In this document: positions 43,845 to 55,956 of the stretch, one piece after another
Layout of the letters: each line of letters starts with the position of its first letter
Position numbering within the stretch: the first letter of the stretch is position 1
Source of the DNA: Angiostrongylus vasorum
Lineage: Eukaryota; Nematoda; Chromadorea; Rhabditida; Metastrongylidae
Assembly (NCBI GenBank): GCA_018806985.1
Contig: JADANN010000302.1
Coordinates: 434,001-498,000, forward strand
Direction: 5' to 3'
DNA length: 64,000 nucleotides
Notes under the pieces: generated by a model
The model's input: the letters and a program-made list of their open reading frames with translations, nothing else
Told to the model about the DNA's origin: nothing
Databases searched by the model: none
Made by a program: the position numbers and the translations under genes

Positions 43845-44920
43845 CACCTTAATAACTCAAAAGACCGACTTTCTATAAATCTCGGCATAGATAGTTGATA
43901 TATTTATTTACATGATCTTATAAACTGATCTTCTTTAGCTGATGTGGGGTTGGTATGGGTCTTCGTTGTCGTTGTCGTTCTTGTTGGTGTTGTTGATCGA
44001 TGGTTGACGTTTCGGCGATTTCGGCGAACGTAGGTAAGATCCCTTCTAAGCTACCCTTCATATCAAATGAAATAAGTTACGCCATTAAGAGATACTTAAG
44101 AAAAAGTGGTCTTGAAAGTTACGAGCGATAATTGACATTCCACCGAATACCCTACGCCGTCAGTTAGTTCGCAACTGTCTCTATGGTCTTTTGTGCAGCT
44201 CAAAAAACTGCATGATCTGTCCTAACGGGAAAGACGGGGGATTGCATGAGTTCAAGTATGATATACTTGATCTCATGTAACGCATGCGGTGAGGAATATA
44301 TTGGGGAAACGGGTGGACAACTTTGTGTCCGCATAAAAGAACATCTAGATGATGGAAAAGTTAAAGTTCGTCAAAACACTCCTCTAGGTACGCATAGGGC
44401 ACAAAAGCACAACGGCGATGATTTTGAAGTGACTCTACGGGTCCTAGCGTAGGAGTCGAAAACATCAACGCGCAAAACTCTTGAAGCGTTTCGGATAAAT
44501 TTCAAAAATCCAAAGGTGAACCGGAAAGACGAATGCCTCACTATCACATGTGACCTGGCGCCCTATTTCAAAATGATATTTTGACCCCGGGGTGTGTCGT
44601 GCTCGCGACCCCACGTGAACAACGCGTGGGCCAGCCCCCTCGTTACATCACGGTGAGTAGCCTTTCAGTTTGACCGTAGCATCCTAATCCACCATCTGTT
44701 TAAAACTTTGATCTTCATTAATACTTTAGCCTTTTCCACCGAATAATTAAAGTATTCTAATATAAAATACGTCCAGACTCTGAGGAAGGCGAGATCGCCG
44801 AAACGTCAGCCATCGACCAACAACACCAACAACAAGGACAACGACAACGAAGACCTACACCAACCTCGCATCAGCTAAAGAAGATCAGTTTATAAGATCA
44901 TATAAATAAACATGCTCACC
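43845..44920 (+). mobile_element. Short Penelope-like element flanked by inverted pseudo-LTRs
   Basis: Left arm 43880-44035 (ACATGATCTTATAAACTGAT, TTTAGCTGATGTGGGGTTGG, GTTGTCGTTGTCGTTC, GATGGTTGACGTTTCGGCG) is inverted at 44800-44915 (GCCGAAACGTCAGCCATCG, CGACAACGACAACGAAG, CCAACCTCGCATCAGCTAAA, GATCAGTTTATAAGATCAT). Between them is a 5'-truncated ORF end: SSSMIYLISCNACGEEYIGE and TGGQLCVRIKEHLDDGK (GIY-YIG nuclease), NTPLGTHRAQKHNGDDFEV. A clean hammerhead-like core (CTGAGGA, hairpin, GAAACGTC) is at 44780-44807. Confidence 0.85.
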
Positions 44921-45640
44921 TTTTTGATGATGTTCTTCCTATGTCATTAAGTATCAAGCCAGGCTGATTGAATGGACCTAGAAAATTGGTTTTTAACCAA
45001 ACCACTTTCATACGCGGCAGCGATAGTCGCACTGAACTGCTCTATTCACACGACGGTCAGCAGGAGAACAGGTGAAACAGGTGGAGAGAAGAACAGTACT
45101 AGGTAGTCGTAGAAGCTAATCGCAGAAGCTAAAAAGCAAGTAATGAGCATTCTCAAGGTCCGTATAAATCTCGCAAGTTATAGGGCAAGAATGACCATTC
45201 CTCAAGGTCCAGGCTGAACACTCATTGCATTGAGAAGGTTAATTGAAGAAGGTAATCCGCGATCGTCAAGAACGACGGATATGTCATACCATCGTCTACT
45301 GCATCGAGTACAATGAAGTATTTTATCGGTTAGTATTTGTACAGGACCCTACTGTTGCATGACCAGGGCGGAGCGTCTAATGAACCGAGTTGTCATCAGC
45401 ATGTTGTCTCACTCAGATCTCCATGCCCTAACCATCCGAATTTAACCTAGACAGAACATGGAGAGTACATCATTTGTTCTACTAGAATCTATAGCCATTC
45501 ATTTCTTCCCAGCAGTGTCTTCTTGAGGATCGATCTGTGCTAAATGCACCATAGTACGAATTTAGACCGTTTTTTCTTAACATGGTGCGAAACCATGTAT
45601 CGTTAAGATCCAACCACTTCTTCCATTCTATTCGTTTCTG
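44920..45640. other. Intergenic, no feature recognised
   Basis: Weak RTE-like scraps may be present near 45000-45400 (for example TCTATTCACACGACGG, where family members have a similar C-terminal stretch), but I cannot support a boundary or reading frame. Confidence 0.35.
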
Positions 45641-45720
45641 CACAATCTTCAAATATGAAGGTCTTTGGATTTTCCACGTGGTTTTGGCTGCTGTTTGAGC
45701 CCGATTATTTTTACGAATAC
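45640..45720 (-). repeat. SINE-C fragment
   Basis: GGTCTTTGGATTTTCCACGT and GGTTTTGGCTGCT match the minus-oriented SINE-C at 61600 (GTCTTTGGACATTTCGCGTGG). Confidence 0.45.
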
Positions 45721-45869
45721 CATTAAAGTGTACCAAGGTCTTCACAACAGGATTCTCCAGCTTTTATGGATCGGATGGATTTGCCGACAATTCTGGTATC
45801 AATTCGTAGTTCTAAGAGAGCTGAAAGGTTTCGAAAGTACAGCAATAGGTCGATCTAGGGTGGGCCTTG

Positions 45870-46395
45870 CCCCTTCTGGAGGGCACGTCCACAGTGGGCT
45901 GGCTGCGTCGTTTGCACTACTTAATCGATGGCAAAAAGGACTGGTATCGTACTTTTCGCAATCGTGAGAATAGACCCTCAGTTCAGAGAACACATGAGAA
46001 TGAGTGCTTTTTCGAATATGAGAAGGCAGCGGAATTCTGAAAGTGCATCCATCATGAGTGCAAGTGCATGTTTTGACCACCCATCGACGACCAAACGGAG
46101 AAATCCTCGCATAAGCCATAATCCATAATCCAAGCCAAAATGTCAAAAAACCAGGTAGATTAGACATAGTGTTGCCCAAGAGCTATTAGCCGCATGGTTC
46201 CACATCATGTCATACAATCATACACACGATGTGGGTTTGAATTAGGGCCTTCTCTGTCCTGAAAGGGATCTCTACCAGTGTGCTAGCTGCGTCTTTTGCA
46301 CCATCTAATCGATCGCAATCCACAGTCCAAGCCAAAGTGTTAAAATCGGGTAGTTTAGACATAGTGCTCCCTAAAAGCTGCTCGCCGTATGATTT
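45870..46395. repeat. Two direct copies of an unnamed repeat
   Basis: Unit 1 (45880-46195) and unit 2 (46255-46390) share GTGGGCTGGCTGCGTCGTTTGC / GTGTGCTAGCTGCGTCTTTTGC, TAATCGATGGCAA / TAATCGATCGCAA, AATCCAAGCCAAAATGT / AGTCCAAGCCAAAGTGT and TAGACATAGTG with CCNAAGAGCT. Unit 1 has about 190 bp extra in the middle. Confidence 0.6.
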
Positions 46396-46894
46396 CACAC
46401 AATGCCAAACACATACAAGATCGACCACGACCCGAAAGGTACTCATTCGTGAGAATTGGAAGAAAAATATTCCACCATTGATCTAGAGCATCTGGATATT
46501 TCCCACACAGAGCAGGTATGAAGGAAACGTCGATCTCCACATTAACACAATTTTACGTCCTCGAAGACCATTAGGAAGACAAATGTAGTAAGAATTTAGA
46601 CATCCGTACACAAACAAATGAGGCTTTCCCAAGGACAATTTACAAACGTATTTGTCCATTCTCAAGAGTCGCCAGAACCCAATAAAATTCAGGAAACTTT
46701 ATGTTCATCATGATTCAAAAATAAATAATTACTCTCAATACTCGTCAATACTCAATACAACTCAGGAAATCTAGTTAAAAAATTTGTGACGGAGAGGTAT
46801 TACTATCAATAAGCAAGCAAGGTAGACATAGAATGAAATCGAGGGGCGTGCTAGTGTATTTAGCACATGATGTACTTGGTACTATCAGTATGTT

Positions 46895-49800
46895 CTACTC
46901 GAGTTCCACTAATACTTGACCCTCGTCAACGGTATCACCAACCTTCACGTTTATAGCTTTCACCTGAAAAAAGGAAAAAACCTTATATGTAAGCAAATGG
47001 ATCAGGAAATCCCCTATATGTGGTGGCATCAGGCAGTTCAGTTGCAATGCCAAATGGCGCTTCTATGAAGCTAATCGCGAATCTAGAGCTCAGTTACGCA
47101 TCTGGCCTGAAGTGATTGATTCCCTACTGATCTACATATTTCAATGTATCAGCGTGACTTCACATAAATCCATTGTGCCCAACGTCGTCTTGGTCAAAAG
47201 CTCAAAATGAAGTGAGTCGAATGCATGCGGTCGTCTCCAGCAGAACCCATATATACCGTTGGAAAACCCGATAGAAGATTAATCATGTCTACCCAGCACA
47301 TAAATCAGAATCTATGGGGCAACATTTTACCTAGCCTTACTTAGCGTTGGAAATAAAGGATCCTTTTATGTATAGAATCATAACTTTTTATGTCCATTGA
47401 GCAAAGAAACTTACAGCTCTGGCGAAAAAGTGGGCTCATGGATACTTTGGTAGGGCTTAGTGGTAATAATACAGAAATAAAGAATATACGCTTAACACTT
47501 TTGGCAAGGCTTACCAATCCGTGAAAGGTCTGCTATATTACACCAAAACACTCACTAACCTTTCCAGTTTTCCCAGCATGTAAACTGTTTTGCATCTTCA
47601 TTGCCTCCATTACAACCAACTCTTGGCCTTCGCTAACCATATCTCCAACTTTCACAGTTACTGATTTGATGGCGCCAGGCATTGGAGCCGACACCACCGC
47701 AGACAAATCTGCCTTCAAGACAATTTTTAAAAGATGTAAGACAGATCTCGTGAAAGAGGATAACATTCAGTAGGTGATGCAATACCCAAAAAACAACTAT
47801 GTTGACTATACTCCTTTTACTCACCTTTGGTTTCTCTTTCATGTATTTAAGGTACTCGAAAGCATGTTCGGGTAGAACCATCACTTTAAATGGTGAACCT
47901 TTGAAGAGAATAGTAATCTCTCCAGCCCGTTTACTTATAATTTGGGTAGCAATTTTAGCCTTTTCTCCAGTATCCAGTTGTATGACAGGATGGGCAAGGT
48001 TTAGTTCCCCTTCAATCTTCATTTTCTTCTCACCAACAAGAACCTGAAAACTACAGTGCAGAACACATGATGGAGTCGTAAAGTTTTTTGGTAAAAATAA
48101 AAGCTTCACCCTTGGCTTGTTCTGGTCTCCATTTTCGAAATAGACATTGACTTTATGTACCTTCTTCTCACCATTGGAAGTTGGAAGTTGTACTGTGAAC
48201 CTGTGAATATCAGATAACGATAGAGTCATGTTAGAGCTGATCATAACAGAGGGAAAAATCTATTCTAATTTTGATAGGACTTCTTAGTTCCCATGATGAT
48301 TTAATAACATGGGATCAGTTTATGAATATCTATGCAACAACAGAAATACCGATCCATCACTTTCCATGTAAAGTAAACAATTACGATTATTATACACTCT
48401 TACTTGGATATTTGGATGGCCCGCCTCCACTGGTTGTGCGGACCCCAGCATAATTTCCACTTTCCAGTGATTTGCTGATTTGGCCACTGTAGTTCCTTGG
48501 AGTCCCGAGGACGGCCTGGCCAAAGTTTGCCTGAAGTGGTCACCTCCACAGACAGTGGCAGCCTTTGTGGATCGGACGAAGATCTACCACCATGTGACTG
48601 GTTTGATACAGAACGGTGGTGGATCCTGGTATTGGTTTACTCTAGGTGGGCTTCCTGATGGAAACGCCGGACTCCTTCTCAGGTTGGGAAACCCTGCCGG
48701 GGATGAATCTCCCGCTGTACATCGCAGCCAGACAACCAGGAACACCTCCCAGCCACGGTGAGGCGATGAACCGTTGGGAGGTACATACTCTTAACTCTCC
48801 TGAATGTTTCAAAAGCATATAAAACACCAAGAACGTTGGTTTAACGAACCAAGGCAGAGATATGATCAATAACAGAAAGAATTTACTAAGTAAGGAGAAA
48901 ACGAGTACCTATAATTCTTTTTGTAAGGATCTATACTCGTTGAGGTCTGGCGCGCGTGATTAAGATATTTGTTAGCACGAGCGAGTTTCCCAGCATTAAG
49001 TGAAGCTGCGATCCCGATAATGGTGTCCTCTTCATGTTCATTAAGTGTTGCGCCTTGGAAACCACTGGGATATGTTTCGGGGAGATATTTCGTCGTAATG
49101 TTCCCAGATCGAAAACGTTCTTCTTGGCAAATATCACGGAGCAAAGGGATGTTGTTGGTTACCTGAATAGAGTAGTATTCCCATATATACGCTTATAATA
49201 CGTATATATACATATATATGATGCAAATCAAACAATAATATTAAACTCACTCCTCTAATGACGTAATTATCGAGAGCTTCAACCATGCGATCGAGAGCTT
49301 GCTGACGGTCATCCCCATGAGTAACAAGCTATAAAGAACTTCACTCGAATCATACACCTTATACTTTGGTATACTTTCTCTCTATGCGAAGTTCTTATTA
49401 ATGCCAGCATGGACTGCACAATATTTAAGTCACTAAGAGTGACACTTTTGTGAACAACGTTTTCTGAATGGCCAGAAAAGGTCGTATAATGATCTCTTGG
49501 TATTAATGTACTATAAACACAATATACCTAGTGATCAAATGTTAATTATTTCTCAGGAAACTCATTAGACATTAGCTACGTTGTAAAATGCTAAAAACTG
49601 AATTAACTGCTGAACCTTGCAAATAAGTGGGTCATAGTAGATAGAGATCTCTGAACCCTCGCGAATTCCGGAATCACATCGCACACCGGGAACGTGACGA
49701 GGTTCAGCATACTTGAAAAGACGTCCAATAGATGGCAAACCAAATCCCTTGTACGGATCCTTAAAAAAGCTTGTTATATCAATGACTACAATTAAATACA

Positions 49801-52800
49801 ACATCTTATGGAATCAAGATAAACTCTGATTCTATGCAGCCCTGAAATCGCACCTTCACTCGGATCTAGGAGCCCAGAAATCTTTTTTCAGTTTTTCTCG
49901 CCGACCTTTGTATTTCGAAAATGAAAGCAGTTGAACAAAAGGTATTTCGTTCATTAGAACATAACGCATGTCCCCAAATGCGTTTTTGATATTTCTGAAT
50001 GCATTTTCGAAGAAGGTTAAACATAGCGTTAGATCACAAGCTATAAATAATACTTCATAGAACAACATGGAGTTCAGCAGCAATTAGCTATACACAACAT
50101 ATTATCCATTTTCTCTGCGTTCTTAAATGTACTGCATAATTTTAGTTGCTTTTCTTCATGCCCACCTTTCCCACCTCTTACGACAAAGTTACCATACAAG
50201 TAAAGCATATATCAAACCTCAGCGTAAACTCTGCTCTCAAATGCCCATCCATTCAAGGGCACTTGATCTTGGGTGAGCGGAAGTTTGTGACCATAAGCTA
50301 CACGTAGCATTTGCTGTACAATATCAATACCAGTAATACACTCGGTGATAGGATGCTCCACCTGTAGTCGTGTGTTCATTTCCAAAAAGTAGAAGTTTCT
50401 TTTCGAATCCACAAGGAACTCCACAGTACCGGCCGAATCATAACCGACAGCCACAGCGAGTTGACATGCTGAAATACATACTGGAAAATCAAATGTAACA
50501 AATGACTATCCTCCCAACGGTTTACCACCTCACTGCACAGGAAGGTGTTCCTGGGTGTCGGGCTTCGATGTACAGCAGGAGGATTCATCCCCACCACACC
50601 CAGCAGAGTCCTCCAAGCATAGAAGAAGTCCGACGTTTCTATCAGGAAGCTCAACTAAGAGTAAACAAGTACCACGACCAACTACTGTTCTGGTGCCTAA
50701 CTAATCGCAAGCTGGCAAATCCTCAGATCTATAACGGCGGAGACTGCCTGGGGTGATGACGTCCTGGGCCAGAGTTTGGCTAGGCTGACCAGGGACTGCA
50801 TGCAACCACAATGGCTAGAACAGCAAAACTCCGAAAAAGATGGAAACTGCGCTGGAGCCCACACAACCAGTGAAGACGCGCCGTCCAAGCATCCAAACAT
50901 CCAAATAATAAATGACTATTGTAAAAAATAGTATTCGTTGTAACTACTCACCTTGTTCACCCATTCTCCGGCGCATATCTGGTGGTACAAAACTACTCGG
51001 TGCCTCCTCAATAACTTTTTGATTTCGGCGTTGAATAGAACACTCCCGTTCATTCAACCATATAGCATTCCCATGCTTGTCACATAGCACCTATACAAAT
51101 TATTCATAGAAGAAAACGGTGTCTTTTATGAGAACCATTCTTGATACCTATCTAACCTGCATTTCAATATGTCGTGGATTGTCAATGAACTTCTCAACAA
51201 GCATGCGATCGTCACCAAACGATGACTTTGCTTCCTGCTTGGAAAGCCTAAAGCATATTCTTATACAACGAAGGTTTTGCTTAAAAGGCCTAGCAAAAAA
51301 GACACTTAGAAACTTTTTTCAAACCAATTTGAGGTTAGTATTAGGAATATTTAAATATTGGAAGGGCCAGTATAACAGATATGAATAGTACTAGTGCAAT
51401 TGAAACGAATATAAATTGTAGCAGTATAAACAGGAATGTAAGTCAAACTAAAAAATAGCTAATCAATTGACCAACCCTACATCTACAACGCTTTTGGAGA
51501 CGGCATTTTTTAAAGGAAATCTTTAACTATACAGAGCTGATTTCATGGCCCATACCTGTAGCCTTCTCGAGCTTCTTTATCATTCCATGCGATCCGCATT
51601 CCTTTCCCACCACCTCCAGCTGAAGCTTTAATCATTACTGGGTATCCAATATCGTTGGCAACCTTTAATTCAATTGGATTACAAGATAAATACATCACAA
51701 AAAAAACGGGGCTCATTATTCGCTTCAGTTTAAAGAGATAAAGGAGAAAGCTCTCGGCGATGATCAATCCCTGTGGGATGCGTCATGTATTCCACTTCAT
51801 TATGCATCGTTGAAGATGATTGAATACATATCTGACCTTTAATTGACATTCGGTGACCCATCGATGCATCGAGCTAGTGCTGCCATCCTCCCAGACAAGT
51901 CTGGTACCTACTTGCCGACTCCGGAGGGATAGAAGGCTTGGTGAGCCTTGGGGGCGGTGATCGGCCCATCTGAATCGCAGCGCGTCTCCAACCACTGCGT
52001 TATAAGCATCCTCGCCTCAGATTAGTGCATATAAAATTGTCCTCGAAAACACTGCATAGAGTTTGTCACACCTTTGACTTCATGAAAACAACGAGCATTT
52101 AAACTGGATACTATAGAGCGGCGCTTGTAGCTCGGTGGTCGGAGGTGCCCTACAATACACCTGGGATCGATCCCCGCGCCCTTGGCCCACCAAACTCTCC
52201 ATCCATCCGCGGCCGGAAAATTGGTGCCAGACTTATCTGTAAGGAAGGTCTTTCACTTTTAAAACAATTTACAAATATAGCTTAGAACGTCTACCCTATG
52301 TCATATCTCCCTAAGTTTGCTCCTTGCGATTGCCGTTGCTTCCGCGCCACTGGTACGAAACTTGCACAAATCAGGTAAGAGTCATTATAAAGCCCAGATA
52401 TGCATCCAATCACCTCCAGCGATGCCTAATAAAATCAAATACACACGGCTTATCCCTAAGGGATTGATCAACGCCAAGAGCTTTATCCTTTATCCTTTAT
52501 TTTTACTATAGAGTATGGAAAGACTATGATCTTAGACATTTGAAAGAAAAATGACGCTCTAGGAGGCATCATAAAATCGAAACAAAATGAACTATCTTAC
52601 TTTAACGCATATGTCCTCATCATCTATCTCTCCATCGAATCCAGGTATCATGTTCACCTATAGAAAGCATGAATCTTTAGCCGAACATGAAATCCAGTCT
52701 ACAATATATTTTTCACAAAACTTCCTTCCGCTTAAAAAACAATTCTGATGTAGAAATTCGGAAAAAAAATAACCCCTTTGTGTAAACTAAATCTAAGACC

Positions 52801-54719
52801 TTGGCTTCTGTAGCAATCTTCTTCGAGTGAATTTTGTCACCCATGTCGAGTATTGCTTTAGAGTTTGGACCGATGAAAACTGCTCCGGCCTGTTCGAGTT
52901 CAGCAGCAAATTTCGTATTCTCCGAAAGGAAACCATAGCCGGGGTGAACCTATGGCAATAAACTCTAAGAAAACAGCATAGAAACCAAATAACGCGGACG
53001 CAAAATGAGTGCTGTGCTTACTGCTTGTGCTCCAGTCTGTTTAACAGCTTCTAGAATTCTATCGGCTCGAAGATACGACTCACTGGTCGGTGCTGCTCCG
53101 ACACAAACTGCTTCATCAGCCATTTTGACGTGAAGTGAACCAGAATCGACATCCGAATGAACAGCTACGGTCTTGATTCCCATCGCACGAGCAGTCTTGA
53201 TTACACGACATGCGATCTCTCCTGAAAAACAAAGTATTCATCTCTCAATAACTCAAAAGACCGACTATCTGTTAACCCCGGCATAAATAATCGATTTATT
53301 TATTTACGTGTTCTTATGAATTGATCTTGTTGAGCTGATGCGAGGTCCCTATAAGTTGTCGTTGTTGCTGTTGTTGCTGTTGTTGTTGTTGTTGTTGCTG
53401 TTGTTGTTGCTGTCGTTTTTGCTGTTGTTGCTGCTGGTCTCCACTCGTAACAGCAAGGCTCTGAGGACGGCGAGATCGCCGAAACGACAGCCATCGACCA
53501 GCAGCAGCAGCAAGAACAACAACAACAGCAACGACAACAACAGCAACGACAACAACAGCAATGACAACGATGACAATAACAACAGAAAAAAAACAACAAC
53601 AACAACAACTACAACTTACATGAACCTCGCATCAGCTCAACAAGATCAATTCATAAAAACAAAGTGTTCAGTTGACAAGTTTCTGTGAAATGTTTTATGG
53701 TGACAGTACTATACAAAAGGGGATATTCTCCCTTAGTCACAGTCATACGCAACATTAAAAAAATTATTACATGCTGCCAGTTTCAGTATCATTTAAACTA
53801 CAATAATAAAAGAGACAGAACAAAAAAGTACAGGACTATTCCGGGTGAAGTAAACAGTCGCCTAAATAACGTAAAGTTGACAAAACCCACATCAAGGATC
53901 ATAATATGATCACGAATGCTCAATCGTGTTTGGTCAAAGTTTTAATGTGCTACTTTCCGTCATATTTCGGATTGAAATGAAGAAAAGCTCATTTCTAGAA
54001 CGTCGCCCACTATCAACGTTACTTACTACGATCTGGAAGAGCAAAAAAGAAAAAATGACGTAAAAAGTGAACTCCAATCAAAACTATTATGATCTTGCTG
54101 GCACGTCTTGTAGTAATTCCGACAGATGCTCTGTTAACTTCGATATTGGTTAAATAACTCTCGACATTCTTGTTGAGCTGACACGAGGGTGCTACTTCCT
54201 TCCTTATTCCAGTAAAGCCGACCCGCGCCGGCAATATCGTCTTTTTCGCGGCTTCCATACAGTACCCTTTCAAGTTATGCAGAAGACGATACTGCCGATA
54301 CGTCAGCTTTACCGGAATAAAGAATAAAGCAATACCTTGTGTTAGCTCAATAAGAATATCGAAAACTACTATGATCCTCATTGTAATTAGCAAACCTCGA
54401 TTTGCAATAAGAATCTTATCGAATTTCGGCTCATCAGGATCAATGGGGCACGTCGTGTAGATTTCCTTAGCTTCACGTTCATCAATGGGCCTGGAAATGA
54501 ACACATCATTTATGTGTACAGGGACCACCAAACTAAGGAGTTCCTAGTATTTACGCTTCCATAATGTCAGATGACAAGTCTGGAAAAGCATATGAAAAGA
54601 GAAAAGAAAACCTACCCGAGTGTTCGTTTCAGTGCATACTGTGCTGAACACAGGGGACGTCTCAGAGTGTTGAAGTGGACGGCATATGAAAGACGACAAG
54701 GAAAAGCTGATAACAACAT
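46895..54719 (-). CDS. pcca-1: Propionyl-CoA carboxylase alpha subunit, mitochondrial, complete
   Basis: Biotin-dependent carboxylation of propionyl-CoA to D-methylmalonyl-CoA in the mitochondrial matrix (Val, Ile, Met, Thr and odd-chain fatty acid breakdown). Sixteen exons: 54616-54719, 54396-54490, 53022-53221, 52800-52949, 52601-52657, 51556-51662, 51157-51247, 50952-51090, 50218-50468, 49616-49759, 49251-49328, 48909-49162, 48110-48200, 47825-48043, 47560-47712, 46895-46963; 733 aa (human 728). The first exon gives an Arg-rich presequence ([16 protein letters not shown]). Biotin carboxylase: [31 protein letters not shown]-grasp loop GGGGKG at 218-223, [13 protein letters not shown] at 281-293, [13 protein letters not shown]. 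Exon 14 is the BT linker region; the biotinyl domain has MEAMKM with the biotin lysine at 699, 34 residues from the end. Every junction keeps frame. Acceptor AAAG before exon 6 and donor GTCTTA after exon 4 are weak. Confidence 0.98.
48398..48785 (-). repeat. Family B element
   Basis: In PCCA intron 12. TTACTTGGATATTTGGATGG, GAGTCCCGAGGACGGC, TGATACAGAACGGTGGTGGA, GGGCTTCCTGATGGAAACGC, GATGAACCGTTGGGAGG. Same strand sense as the gene. Confidence 0.9.
50500..50912 (+). repeat. Family B element
   Basis: In PCCA intron 8, antisense to the gene. Starts TATCCTCCCAACGGTTTACC, GGTGTTCCTGGGTGTCGG, CTCAACTAAGAGTAAACAAG, ACAATGGCTAGAACAGCAAA, tail GCTGGAGCCCACACAACCAG...CCAAGCATCC. Confidence 0.9.
51740..52018 (-). 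repeat. SINE-A copy
   Basis: In PCCA intron 5, same strand as the gene. GAAAGCTCTCGGCGATGATC, CCACTTCATTATGCATCGT, GGTACCTACTTGCCGACTCC; the box-B complement is damaged (GATCGGCCCATC). Confidence 0.85.
52115..52502 (+). repeat. SINE-A copy split by a 130-bp insert
   Basis: In PCCA intron 5. Head GCGCTTGTAGCTCGGTGGTC, box B GGGATCGATCCCCGCGCCC, then an unrelated stretch at about 52240-52370, then the body ATATGCATCCAATCACCTCC and the tail CCTTTATCCTTTATTTTTAC. Oriented head to head with the previous copy. Confidence 0.8.
53240..53645. repeat. Foldback element with GTT/AAC arms and a hammerhead-like centre
   Basis: In PCCA intron 2. The left arm GAATTGATCTTGTTGAGCTG, ATGCGAGGT and a (GTT/GCT)n tract of about 80 bp is mirrored on the right by an (AAC/AGC)n tract of about 120 bp, ACCTCGCATCAGCTCAACAA and GATCAATTC. 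The centre at 53457-53492 is GGCT-CTGAGGA-hairpin-GAAACGAC-AGCC. Same architecture as the pseudo-LTR arms at 43845-44920 but with no coding part. Confidence 0.85.
54140..54370. repeat. Hairpin pseudo-LTR remnant
   Basis: In PCCA intron 2, close to the exon 2 donor. TTGTTGAGCTGACACGAGGG / ACCTTGTGTTAGCTCAATAA and TTATTCCAGTAAAGCC / GGCTTTACCGGAATAA are inverted relative to each other. GCAGAAGACGATACTGCCGA and TACGTCAGC resemble a decayed hammerhead-like core. Confidence 0.6.
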
Positions 54720-55956
54720 GGTCAGCCCTTAAATAAACCATTGAACTTTTAAGGAAACTAATGCAACACAAAGCAAATTATGCAGCGACTAAAGCAAAAC
54801 CACAAACAAAGAAGGAAAAAGAAAAAAGCCCAAGGAAAAAACCTAGTACCAAGTTTAAACGAGGCATTAAGCTCTTCTTACCAAGCACTGACGGATGAGG
54901 TAATAAAGAAGGACAAAGCGGTAGTGCTGGTAGGGGCACTACTCTTATGAAGGCCTCTAAGAAAAGAACATGGACTTTTGGTGCACAAAAAAGGCTCCTT
55001 AGTATTTCTAGTCTAGTTAATCACTCTAAGGCGCTTTGGCGTAATGGGTTAAGTCCTTGCATAACGCTGTCTAACCCAAAGCTTAGGAGATACTCTATTT
55101 ACGTCGGGATAATATCAGAGCTTCCCAGTGGCCCCGTAAATCCCGTCTGATGTGAGCAATAGAAAACCAGAAAGATCAAATTATGACCGTTTTTAGGAAA
55201 TTGTACAGCTTCTATAACAGGTAGCAAACGGGAGTATCGGGAGTCTTTCACTGTGTAAATGAGTAAAATTAAACAAGAGAAAAAAACACAGGATGAAACA
55301 TACAGTAAGATAGTTAGTATATAAAAGAGAAAACAAAAGTGGATAAAAAATAGGACTCAGTGAACCTAAAGCGATCGATAGTGCTGAAGAGGTCGATCAT
55401 GGTGTTCTCATCTGTGGGAGAAGCACGTCGTCATCCTAATGAAACCGAAGTTTTTTGAAAGAAACTACATTTCTGACCAGATACCCATCCAGAAATCCTT
55501 TGGAATATATTGGATGTGGTCGTGGATACCTGAAAATAAAAGAACGTCGACATATATTTATAGTGATTTAGCTTCTCTGATGTTACAGCACTAAATGAGA
55601 AGAACAACACATAGATAACAAAGTAGACAAACAATAACAAAGATAGCAGAATAATAATCTCGTACTCTCTCAATCAATCAATAATCAATATAGCCTTCCA
55701 GGCTCTGAAGATGGCGCTACAACGGGAACGGATCAGGTTTATCTTTGTTGAAGTCCAAAACCGGTATTGTATCGGTCGATGAATGATAACCTCAATTTTA
55801 GGTGCACTTCAAGATTTAGGAGAATCCTGAAAAGGTTTCTCTCGCAATCGATTGATTATAGAAAGCTAACAACACTATCTATTCCAATGAATCATTAAGC
55901 TTCCATAAGCAGCTAAGAAAATAAGATTACTACCATAGAACTTACCACTACCACAA
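54720..55956. other. Upstream region of PCCA, no gene seen
   Basis: Must contain the PCCA 5' UTR and promoter. No domain-bearing frame. A Penelope pseudo-LTR scrap (TTCCAGGCTCTGAAGATGGC) is at 55697-55735. Confidence 0.4.

Noticed and set aside
47799..48047. Plus-strand frame of 82 codons
   Set aside because: Antisense shadow of PCCA exon 14.
53300..53690. Long poly-Leu, poly-Cys and Asn/Thr-rich frames
   Set aside because: Products of the GTT/AAC repeat arms inside PCCA intron 2; present on both strands in several frames.
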